Part shown: positions 10,001-22,000 of the stretch, piece by piece
Numbering within the stretch: position 1 is the first letter of the stretch
Layout: every line of letters begins with the position of its first letter
NCBI RefSeq assembly: GCF_963576615.1
Contig: NC_088709.1
Span: 76,304,538-76,368,537 of the forward strand
DNA length: 64,000 nucleotides
Reading direction: 5' to 3'
Source of the DNA: Watersipora subatra
Lineage: Eukaryota; Bryozoa; Gymnolaemata; Cheilostomatida; Watersiporidae
Made by a program: the position numbers and the translations under genes
Notes under the pieces: generated by a model
Database searches by the model: none
What the model saw: only the letters and a program-made list of their open reading frames with translations
Told to the model about the DNA's origin: nothing

Positions 10001-13000
10001 ATTCTGTCTTCTGATAACGTCACACTCTAACTTTCAGGCAGGTTCTGAATGTGCCAATTCATAGTTTACCAGACGCTCAGATAGGTACCCAGAATCTTCA
10101 GTACTTCTGTGACGTGTGTGAGGAGCTGGCTATTATATATTGCCCTGAAGTGGAGTGCAAGAAGAAATACTGCCCAAAACATAAAAAAGTGAGTTAAACT
10201 TGCAGGTCAACCAAGCTTAGATGAAAGGCTACAGTTGCCTCTGAAGATTGAACCACCATCTTGATGATGGATTACACTAACTATGGTGGCTCGTTTGTCA
10301 TTTATTTGTGTTTCAGCGAAATTACTGGTTATGATATTAGGAAAGGCACAATGAAGGTCTCTGAGCAAATTGTATAATCTAATGTGTATTCTAATTGTAT
10401 CTAGTATAAGAGAGCTAGTAGGTTTGGCATGACTTGCAATGACTCGCTAAAAATTAAAACTTATGATTCTTTTGTGTATTTCTCAGATCCAAGCACTTGC
10501 TAATCTGTATTACACTTTAAAAAACCATAAAATCTGCTAGAATAGATGTTAAAAAATTATCAGATTGTAAAGGTTTTGTGCGACCTTCACTTTCCTCTAC
10601 TAGTACAAGACTCGCACATGAGTACAATACATATATTTCTGCTTAGTTCATCAAGGTGTACAAGAAAGAATCAGGTAACAGGCAATGAACAGGCCTAGAA
10701 CAGCTCTGCTCTCTACTGCAAACATTCGTGCTTGTATAGCTGCTAAACTCGGCCTTTGTTCTGTTTGGTTCAGCCCAGCACGGCTCGGCCGGCTTGGCTC
10801 GACCCAGCTCGGTTCGGTACCGAGTCGGTACGGCTCTGGCTTGGCTGTGGCTTGACTTGGCTTGGCTGTACACATCGGCTTGGCTAAATGTAAGGGAATG
10901 CCATCCACCACACACTCCCCTCTCCCCCCCATTGGCGACTACGGTCTCCAATTCACATCCTGCGGGAGGACTAGCTGGGCCAGAGCCTCATACTGGTGGG
11001 CTTCATAGCGGAGGCGCTCTATTTTTTCCAATAGTAGGTGGCGTTTCCGGCCCTCTAGGTGTCCCTGCCGTTGGACCGCTTGCATAGTCTTGACAGCCCT
11101 CGTCCACTCCTGGGCGTCCTGTGTTAGTAACCGGGCTCGGCTGCGCTGCGTCTGTAGGAGGGTCTGGCTGGCTGGAGTCCGTTCTATTACTTCGGCCAGG
11201 GTGCGTGACCTGGCGAGCTCCGCAGTCATCCTGCTCCTCCTGGTCGAAGCCGGGCGCACCCGAGCTGGGAGCACAGTAGTGTCCTAGCCCGCCGTGCCTT
11301 TCTCCCCGGGGGCTGTGACGTCTCCTTCCTCTGGTCGATGGTGTGCAGGCAGCCATTGTCAGGGAGCCCCTCATGTTCTCCTGACAGAACTGCTCCCAGG
11401 AGTCCCGGTCTACCAGATATAACACTGGCTCCACTCCTCCTTGCTGGCGAGTCGCGTGGTGTAGCAACATCTGATTCCTCGACACGTGCTGCCAATTGCA
11501 GCGGCGCACAAACACGGCGTAGTGTTGCAGCACGTGAAATTGGATTGGCCGGGTGCTGGTTGTGAACTGGCAGATCCGGCAGCTCCCATCTCTCACCTGC
11601 TCTTCCGCTCGTGTTACAGTCCGCGAAGACAAGTACTTAATGGTTCTCACGATGGTCTTCTTCCGTAGCCTGACTCTCTCTGGCTTCAACTGCCTCACAG
11701 GTGTACTTTCCCTCATGGTAACAGCTGGCTGAGAAGAAAACAATTCCGGTGACTGACCCGTCTCCTCTTCGTGCGTGCAGCAGCCGCCCGGCACTCTTCT
11801 TCCACTGGTTCTGCCATAACTTTTTTTAGTAGCTCCTCTACGCTGTCCTCTGTCAGAGTGGCATCCAACAGCGCCTCTGCTCCCTCCTCAGTAATTTCTA
11901 ACACGGCAGAATCTGGCCGTCATGCCATGTCCCTCTCCGTGTTACTCCCTTTGTAGGCCACCTCGTTTGCCGGTGTTGGCCTACCCACTCCTCCAGTTTC
12001 TTTCAAACTAATTGTGACCAAAGTCAGTAAATCCTGTAGAGAGGTGTTGCCTTCGCTTTCCATTTTTTTCAGTGCCCTGATGACGTCCAAAGAAAACGAG
12101 TGCTTTAATAAGAAATCCTTGGTTGCGTCCGTGAGAACCATTTTGCCTCCTTCCTGCGCAACTTCCGGACCGTTTTCCGTTAATTCCATAGAGTAGCATA
12201 CACCATCTCCATATCATTCCAGCCTCCTAGTTGTCCGGGCCGGCCTCAGATTGTGCCGGACTAGAGTTGATTGGATTACAGGGCTGATGGGATCTGGTGT
12301 TGCGGTCTCTTCGGTCTCTACCGGGTTCGATTCCGGTTCTCCCGAAACTTTGTTCCATGTGGCCGGATTGATTTCCTCAGAACTTGGAGGGCGTCCTGGA
12401 CTTCCTTCTTTCTCTGGTCTAGCCGGATATTCATCGGGAGTTACCTCCTTCTATTGACTTTTTGCAGCTTCTATTAGCAACTTTTCCCAGCTGGGGATGG
12501 CATTATTGGTATAGGATCTATCCTGCCCTCTTTTTGCCTTCTCTCCGACCTGCTGGGTCAAGCGCCCTTCATGTTGGGGCCTCTCCTTGGCTCCAGAGTG
12601 GCTGGGGCCTGCCCCAATCTCTCTGGGCAAGCGTGATAAGGCTTCAGCCACCCCTTGCTCTGAATGGAAGACTGTCTCTGCCGTTCCACTAGATATGTGT
12701 GGTTCCCCCAGGCCTTCAAGACCTGGTATGGTCCCACGAACTTCGCCTCTAGCTTGGGATTTTCTCCTCGTTTCCGGCGTTTGTTCGTGAGCCATACCCA
12801 GTCGCCTGAGGCGTACAGCGGTGGCTCTTCCTTATCCTCATGTTGCACCTCCATCTAGCCTTGCCAGAGCGCCTCGTGCACTGTCTGTAGTCTCCGCTGT
12901 ACCTTAAGAGCGTGCTTGTGGGCAGAAAAGAACTCGGTCAATGGGGGTGACTTTCCAGCTGGTCTGGCAACCTCAGCTCTCGTCCCCACATTAGCATGTT

Positions 13001-16000
13001 GGCCGTTTTTCCAGTCGCGGAGTGGGGGTGCCTCTGTATGCCCTCATCAGCTGGGGAAGCAGTAGGAACCGCTCGTCGTGTCCCCGAGCCAAGAGCAGCA
13101 CCCTCAAGGAATTCCTGAGTCCCCGGTTATTTCGTTCCACGATTCCATTTGCCTGTGGGTGATACGGAGCCATGTGGGTTTTTCCTATGTTCCAGAGTTG
13201 GCACAGTTTGGCTATCAGTTGGCTCCCAAACTGTGCTCCCTAGTCCGTGTGGATCTGCTTGAGTAATCCCAGGTAGCAGAAAACCCGCTCATCCATTGCG
13301 TTGGTGACCACCGGGGCCGTGGCGTCAGCTAGTACCTGTACGTTCTGCTACCGGGTGAAGTGGTCGGTGAGAACCAGCACCCATTTCCTGTCCCCCTTGG
13401 CATGACAGGAAATGGCCCTACAAGATCCACGGCCTCTATCTACCAGGGTCGTCCTGCGTAGAGCTTTCTTTTTTCTCTGGCCGCCTTTGTCCCTCCATGC
13501 TTTGCGGCTGGCACACCTCGCAACTCTTGATGAGCCGCCTGACTGTGGACGTCAGCCCGGGCCAGTACCACGTCAGTTGGAGGTGAACTACCGTCCTTCC
13601 CATCCCAGAGTGAGCCAGGGCATGCATTTGCTACACCGTGGTTTCCCGCATGGCCGGGGGGCAGATGGCGCACCATCTAGCGTGGCCCTGCGGGGCCACG
13701 TGTGCTTCCAGCACGCCGTCCTGTCGTATGCGCAGAGAGCCTTGCATGTCATGCAGGATGTTCAGCTCTCTGCTCCCAGCCTCAAGGTGCTCTGCTGGCA
13801 CCTCTTATCCTATTGCGATGGCACGGTACATGATGGCTACTGTCCCTGACCAGTAGCCTGTGTCCTTGCTAGTTCGCCCATTGGTCCTGTCACTCCTGGC
13901 GAGACTGATAGCCTCTCGGGGGAACCCCTGGCACCCAGGTTCGATCCCGCCTCTGTTTGGGCGGGAGTCCCGTGCGGGTTGCTGGCCGGCTCCCCGGGGT
14001 ATGCGACGTTGCCCAGGGTCGATCCTGCCCTATCGAGAGCGGGAGTCCCATCCAGGCAACTGAGCAGTACCCACGTGGATAACGGACCTTGTTATTTTGC
14101 CAGCTCCTTCCGTGAGGGGCCCTCGTCCCTCTGTTCAATGCCTGCGCATTGCCGGCAGTCCTCGCAGGTTTGCCTGCTTAATCTATTCGCATTCCCGTGG
14201 CGAGTCCCTGACCTGTGCTCCAAGATGTAGCGGAACTCCGCCAAGATTTCAAGCCACTGGGCTACTTGGTTTAAGGGTTCCCTCCTCCGGCATAGCCACC
14301 GGAGTGACACGTGGTCCGTCCGCAGGAGAAACTCCTGGCCATACAGATACGGCCGAAAGTGCTTGACCGCCTTCACTACTGCAAGTAGCTCCCGTCGAGT
14401 GACGCAGTAATTGCATTCCGAGGGGGTGAGGGTTTTGCTGTATTAGACAATGACCCTCTCGCAGCCCTCCTGCACTTGGGACAGCACGGCCCCTACTCCA
14501 CATCTACTAGTGACCGTGTCCAGGATGTACTGCCTCCGGGGATCCGGGTAGCCCAAGATCAAGGCGGTGCTGATGCTTTCCTTCAGCATGTCGAAGGCGG
14601 CCTGCTCTTCCTCTGTCCATCTCCAGGGCTCTCCCTTTGCAGTCAGTCGGTGCAAGGGGTGTGCTATAGTGGCGAACTCCGGGATGTATTGTTGGTAATA
14701 ACCGACCGTCCCGAGGAATCCTTGGAGTTCCCTTACTCCGCGCGGACTCGGCCACTTCGCTACTGCCTCCACTTTGTCGGGGTCTGTAGAGACTCCGTTC
14801 TGGCTTACTATGTGCCCCAGGTAGGAAACCTGGTGATGTAATAGTTCGCACTTGGAGTGCTTCAGTTTTAGTCCGGCCTTGTGAAGTCTCTGGAAGGCTT
14901 CCTCCAGCCAATGTAGATGCGTATCAAAATCCGTTGCAATGACGAAAATATCATCCAGATATAGCAGCAGCGTTCTCCAGTGGAGGCCATGTAGGACGCA
15001 TTCCATGAGTCTTTGGAAGGTGGCGGGGGCGGACGTCAATCCGAAAGGCAACATCTTCTACTTCAACAGCCCGGACCGTGTCGAGAAGGCTGACTTTTCC
15101 CGCGCCTCTGCATCCAGGAGCACCTGCCAGTACCCGCTCACCAGATCGAGCGTGCTAAAATAGCGACTGCCAGACAGGGCGTCCAGGCTGTCGTCGAACT
15201 TGGATAGCGGGTAGGCACCCTGCTCCATGACGGCGTTGAGACGCCGGTACTTAAAACAGAAGCGCAATTTCCCTTCCTTCTTCAAGACCAACACTACGGG
15301 GAGCTTCAAGCTCCTCCGGCGAGCTCGATGAGTCCTCTGCTGATCAGGTCCTTGGCCTGCCTCTCGGCCTCTGCCTCTTTTTCTGGTCCAAGTCTGTGAG
15401 AGGGTTGTCGGATTGGCCGAGTACCCTCCTTAAGTGGAATAGAATGTTCCACCTCCGAGGTCTTTTCCACGTCGTCATCACCTGTACTAAATACGGTGGC
15501 ATACCGATGCAGCAAGGTTGCCAACCTGAACGTTTGTCCCCAGTCCTCACAGTTCAGCCGGGCCGACTTGAACAATTCCTCAAGGTGAGCCGGCACTTCA
15601 CTGATTGAAGTCGAACCGCTTTCACACAGTAAGGAATCATCCTCTTCGACCTGTGGGGCCTCCACTCCCGTGTACGTGCCGATTGTGGTTCTGGACCGGA
15701 AAGTCAGCGGCCGCTCCATAGTTTTCATGCAGCGGGTGATGACTTGTCCCTTGGGTCTTGGCTGGTTCATGCTACTGGCCATGGGAGGTTCGTCGGGAAA
15801 TCCCTCGATTAGTCCCATGGGGCAATAATTCCGTGTGGTGATGCGACAGTGTATCGCCATCTCTGTCCGGGCGGGAACCACTAACCCGCTTATCACCTGC
15901 ACTTTGCTCTGTAGCAACTGCCCATGCCGGTCTGTGCAGACCAGCTGTCTGCAATCTACCCGAACCACCGGTTGTTCAAACTCGAGAGCGCATTGATGAG

Positions 16001-19000
16001 TCACGAAGAACGGCATTCCGAGGATGGCATCCTCGCTCAGTCGGCTCACTACAAAAAACCTCCTCCGTCTTCACATCCCTCAAGCGGATAGTTAGATGGA
16101 TTATTCCGTAGAAGGGAAGCCGTGTTCCGTCAGCCAATAGTTCGTGGCTGTCACTCTCCTCGAGTCGGTCCTGCACGGTTCCTGGCAATCGATCAAATAC
16201 CTGTTTATTGATCAGATTGGTGGTGCATCCGGTGTCCAGAAGGAACTGGATGGGCCACCCCTCCACTTTTCCTGAGAGGAAATGGCTGGTGGAGTGCGAT
16301 TGGCTGAGGGCTTGCGCCCTAGTTGTGTCCTCTAGGACATCCTCCGTGAGGCCTGGAAGGCTTCCTTTCCGTGGTGGGGCGAGGTCAGTACCTCGGGCCA
16401 TACCACGCCCGGAGCAATTCTGCTGCTCCCGTGATTGCCACCACCAAGGCGAAGAAGGGGTCGGCCCTGCTGCTTTTAAGGCAGGCTTCCGACTGTCTGG
16501 TCCAGTGGGGATGGTTTTCAGTGTGTGGGGCGGAGGGGATTTGGGGGTCACCCTCCGACGCTTCGAGTTACATCCCTGCCGTAGGGGCGTAGACAATATC
16601 CGGGACAAGGGGCTGTCCAGACTAATCTCACCCAAGGACTGGTAGTAATTCCGTGTCACCACAGGTCCTTCCTGTACACGATTTCTCCTTGGCCTATTCC
16701 TTGCTGGTTGAGACCAGCCATCAGCCGTCGTCAAGTCCTGCAAAATCCTAGTATATTTCCGTGTTTGCTTGGCCTTGGCACAGCCAGTAATCGGAGATAC
16801 TGCTGTGGTTGTCTTTCGTTTCTCAAAGTTGCTTTGGTGTGACGAGGGCAGTTCTTTCCTACATGCCCCGATTGGCCACATTCCCAGAAAAGAGTAGCTG
16901 GCTGGCTCCTTTTCTCAGCTGGGGCATGCACCTGCTCCTGGAGCCGCTCCACCTCGTCCATAAGAGTTTGGACCAGCCGGGCTAGTCGTCCTATGACATC
17001 GGTCTCGGCCGAGTTCACCTGGTCAGAGGTTCCTCCCTCCAGGACTCGCACCGAAGATCCGGTGGGCCTACGCTCGCCTCCCTGAATTTGGAAATGGTCT
17101 TTTCCGGCTCGTACAGCATCTGCCAGCCTGGGCGTAGATACGGCCAACAGATGTCTCTGCAGGGCAGGGTCCCTTAGCGAGCTGCAGAAAGTCTCCATAG
17201 CCATGCTATTTCGGTGGCGATTCGGCAGGTCCCTGTACGCAATTCGCACCAGCCTCTCCACCTCCATAGCATGCTCCTGCAGTGTCGTCCCTTCCTCTCG
17301 CCTAAGGGCATTGAATTGGCTCAGCGCTTGCTTAGCGAATAGTCCGAACCTTGCCTGGAGAGCATTAAAAATCGCCTCCTGGTCCTCGGCTCGTCCACAG
17401 TTTTCAGCCTGGTCACCCAACGCTTCCCGGAGGTGCAATAGAGTTGCTCCTTCCGTTCACTGGTTGGCGTCAGCTACTTCTGTGAAGCGAGCAATAAAGT
17501 ATTTCACATCTCTTTTCTCAGTATACTGGGAAGTCCTGAAGCGCGGCGCTGGTTCCTGAGCTCTCAGCATCAGCAACACCAGTACCTTGACTAGTCGGTC
17601 AGATCCTGGGTCAGCGCTCCTGGATCTCTTGTTAGCCATGTCTGGCTCCTAGTAGGTTTCTGCTCCTCTCCTAAAGCAGTGCCTCTACTGTGTCCGCGGC
17701 TGCTGGCTCCTTTCTGGGTTTCTTCCTGTAGAAAGTTCTTCCAGTAGAAGTACATCACTTTTAAGCAAGTCCCACCGGATCTCTTAGTAGGTTTCTGCTC
17801 CTGGAGCAGTGCATCTATCGGATCCGATTGGCAGGCTGTCCGCAGCTCTTCCTGGGTTTCTTCCAGTAGGAGGTTCTTCCAGTAGGCGATTGCTGCCTCC
17901 TCAGATAAGTCTCTTTAGTAAGTTTCTGCTCCCGGAGCAGTGCATCTACTAATCCTGTAGGGCTTTCCACAGCTCTCTCACTCTCTGGGTTTCTTCCAGT
18001 AGGAAGTTCTTCCAGTAGGAGTAGTGTTGCCATTTTTTAGGCAGCCCTAGTTTATCCAAAGTCCAGTAATCCAATGCAAGTCCTGTAATAGAGTTCTTGG
18101 GATCGTTACCCATCCCACTTCTGACACCAGTGTAAAAGTTTTGTGTGACCTTCACTTTCCTCCACTAGTGCAAGACTCGTGCATGAGTACAATACATATA
18201 TTTTTGCGTAGTTCATCAAGGTGTACAAGAATCAAATAACAGGCAATGAACAGGCCCAGAACAGCTCTGCTCTCTACTGCAAATGTTTGTGCTTATTTAT
18301 CTGCTAAACCCGCCCTTGTTCTGCTTGGTTAGACCTGGCACGGCTCGGCTCAGTCCAGCTTGGTTCGGTACCCAGTTGGTACGGCTTTGGCTTGGCTGTG
18401 GCTTGACTCAGCTTGGCTTGTCTGTACATCGGCTTGGCTTGGCTAAATGTAAGGGGACGCCATCCACCACAATATTCTACTATCTCTACATCTCTACAAT
18501 ATATAAACTCAGCCATGATTGTTATGGGACAATAGGAAAATTCAATGTTTCATAAACGGGATGTTGCTAACCGCTAGAATATATTACAGTTTATTTACAC
18601 TTTTGCCCTTATTCATTGCTGACTACAAAATATTCAATATTTTGTTCCGAGTCAGCATTCCTGAATTCTTTGTATTTACAGTCCCATGATGATTTAATGT
18701 CTAAGCACAAAATCATCAGTATTGCTGAGTTTAGTCTACGAAGCAAACAGGAAGAGAAGAGAACATGTTCAGTACACAAAGGACAAGTCTTATCCTTTGG
18801 CTGTCGAAAGTGTTCAGATATTCTCTGTGAAGACTGCATTGATGAAGAAGGTGCCTGTTCAGGTGAGTGACCATCATATGTGTCTCATAATATTCACAGC
18901 TGTCAATCATTAAATGATTGACAGCTGTGAAGCACTGCGCATCATGGAAACATAGTGTATATTTATGATGACAAAGGAATCAGTGTCATTAGCTCTCCAT

Positions 19001-22000
19001 GTACAGATTATTTTTATGATTACTCAGATTCTAAGCACCATACTATATTTTCCCGATGATATTATGCACTAGCCCTCTCTTTTTATTGGTATGTTGAGGG
19101 GCACGACTGAGGCTAATTAACTTCAAGCATTGCGTGATCTCGCAAGAGTGCAATCTATATATAGTCCTAGGGCCATGCCACTGCTGGCCACGCCACTGTC
19201 TTTACCGCCATGGGTGGTTAACAACCAGGTATGTTGTTAGTCATTTCTGTTTTGTTTAATTTTGTTGTAGAAATCAATTGAATTAAATCAATCGTTGGGG
19301 TTGACTCACTGTGTTATGATAGGATTTGGGCGTTTTTAGATACTCGAGTTAACAAGAGGGAATGAGAGGATTAATAACACGAGCTAACTAGCCACACAAT
19401 CCCGTATAACAAAGATTATTATTTGCACTCGCTTGGAGCAAGATTTTTATACGTTTAATTATCTTATTTCCTAAAACATTATTAATATTAGTTTTTAATA
19501 GCAGAGGCACGTAATTGTATGATTGTTACATGCTTGAAGTTATTATTAAAAGCTTAGTAAAACGAAAGTATACAGGGATTCAGCATACCTGTTTTGAAGA
19601 AAGTGCGCGGCGAGTTGGTCACTCCTTTTTGGATGTCCACAACCCGCCACCACAAGCATGGGTTTTTGTTTGTTGATTCAATCAGCAGCAGGATCCACGT
19701 CTGCTCACCAGGAATCCAAGAGAGAAGAAGCACGCCACGTGGAATCTGATCTCCCTAAGCTCCAGAAAGAGTAGACGGGATCACTTCTGTTTACAGTCAA
19801 AGGAGGGACGGTTATCAGGAATTTATCCCACTAAAAGAGAACTTGGGCTATAGTTCATGACGCAGACTTGCTGGCATGACTCGATTGGCTAAGGAAAAAT
19901 CGTGCCACCCTTAGGCTAATTCAAACGGCAATTGCTATGCAATACGATAGGCGCCTTTACCGCAGTACAGCGCAAGCCATGAGAATCAATCCGGCGCCAG
20001 ACGTCGAGAGTTATCCAAAGTAAGATGACAACTCCAAAGTCTCAATTGGTAAATAAAAACTACCGAAACTGGATATAACAACTGCACTCTGGGATTGTTC
20101 AAAATAGAAAAGCCTCTTGTAAATAACTTAATTTGCCTATAAGCTACTATCACACACAAAGTGATTAATTGAAGTTTCATGAGCAAGAAATATTTTTTCC
20201 TGCTCTTTCGCAATTTTCTATTGCTCCATGTCTCTTCGCCAATCTATGTCCCTCTTTCACTTAATTTTTCTCTGTAACTTCACATTTCTCCATTTTTGGG
20301 TCTTCTGATCACTTCATGTCTCTCTTTTACTCTCTACCTTTCTCTCTGTTACTGTACACTTCACTTTCACTCCATGTCGCTCTCTCTCTCTCTTACCACA
20401 CCTTTCTCTATTACCCAAATTATCTCATATTTACTTTTATAGGCTCCCGACATACATCTGCTCCACTTAAGAAACTTTATAGTGAAGCAAAGGAAAGGAT
20501 AGAATTACTGAAAGACAAAGTTGAAGAGAAGAAAAGCACTCTATTATTTCTCAGCAAAGAGAGTGATCGTGTTCTGACTGATTATGGTGAGGAAACAGAA
20601 CGGATGAGGAAATTGATACATAAAACTAGGGATGAGCAGGTGATGAAATGTATGAGTTATTATTTAGAGCTAGAGATGAGCAGGTGATGAAATGTATGAG
20701 TTATTAGTTAGAGCTAGGGATGAGCAGGTGATAAAATGTGTGAGTTATAACTTAGAGCTAGAGATGAGCAGGTGATGAAATGTATGAGTTATAACTTAGA
20801 GCTAGAGATGAGCAGGTGATGAAATGTCTGAGCTATTACATAGAGCTAGAGATGAACAGGTGATGAAATGTATGAGCTATTAGTTAAAGCTAGGGATGAG
20901 CAGTTGATGAAATGTATGAGCTATTACTTAGAGCTAGAGATGCGCAGGTGATAAAATGTATGAGTTATTACTTAGAGCTAGAGATGAGGAAGTGATGAAA
21001 TGTATGAGTTATTACTTAGAGCTAGAGATGAGCAGGCGATGAAATGCATGAGTTATTACTTAGAGCTAGGGATGAGCAGGTGATTAAATGTATGAGTTAT
21101 AACTTAGAGCTAGGGATGAGCAGTTGATGAAATGTCTGAGTTATTACTTAGAACTAGATATGAGCAGGTGATGAAATGTATGAGTTAGAACTTAGAGCTA
21201 GGGATGAGCAGGTGATGAAATGTATGAGCTATTGCTTAGAGCTAGAGATGAGGAGGTGATGAAATAAATGAATGAAGAAAGCTGTATAAGTAGCATTCGG
21301 TAGGTTTTTTTCTGTAATTTTATTTTTTATTGTTTTGCTTTGTTATTATGGACGTGCGCCAATGCATAAGTGTCTATGCTCAAGGAATGGAACTAGCACA
21401 TACTAGAAGTCAATCAGCTGCCTTACAATCACAACATTTCAGTCACCAACATAAGATTTGTGTTACCGAAATGGTTTTTTGATCACTTTGTTCATTATTC
21501 AGGTCTACTTATGATTTGACAACTGAGAGATTAAAGCCAGAAATATCAGTATAATTACCTAAAAAACTAATGTCCGCTTTACGAGCACTCTGTAAAAAAG
21601 CAGGAGTAGGTAACTCTGAAAACGTGTACATAGTTAATTACAACAATTTCTACGTTACTTTCAACTCGTATAGCCTCTCTTTCCAGTTTCCTGCTCAATT
21701 AGTGATCATGAAATATTCTTATCATAGTAAGGAAAAACAACTCTAGTCAGATGAAACTGGATTATTTTCAGTTAGTCTTGACACCCCTTACCAGTAAATA
21801 AGGATACAACTATTAAATGTATGAACTAACCTCCATGCATCGTACTGAATCAAAGGTCATTTAATGAAGGTGATGAAATTAAACAAGACTCCAGTTGGTT
21901 TTATGTGCATCTAGTGATGAACATGTTGACAAAATTGAAAGTAAAAGACTTGTGTTGCTGAAATGGGTTTTGTTTTGATGAGCTTACTCATTATTCAGTT

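Larger units (their letters stand above)
10566..18471 (-). mobile_element. Ty3/gypsy LTR retrotransposon (element 2), antisense in intron 2
   Basis: Two similar LTRs (10566-10912 and 18131-18471) flank a minus-strand gag-pol followed by a third ORF. A primer site TGGTGTCAGAAGTGGGA (18113-18129) and a purine tract (10913-10930) lie just inside the LTRs. The element is distinctly GC-richer than its AT-rich surroundings, which points to a separate base-composition history. Gag and pol are cut by several frameshifts and stops. The flanking 5-mers ('cagat' left, 'atatt' right) do not match, so no target duplication is visible. The whole element sits in the intron between exons 2 and 3 of the TRIM-Deltex gene, in antisense. 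Confidence 0.9.

Noticed and set aside
13930..14050. Two 'ggttcgatccc'-like B boxes suggesting tRNA genes
   Set aside because: No cloverleaf or A box with proper spacing. The sequence is contiguous with the gypsy pol linker on the minus strand.
10561..18476. Target-site duplication for gypsy element 2
   Set aside because: The flanking pentamers 'cagat' and 'atatt' differ. Either they have mutated, or the LTR ends are mis-set by a base or two, or the ends come from different insertions.
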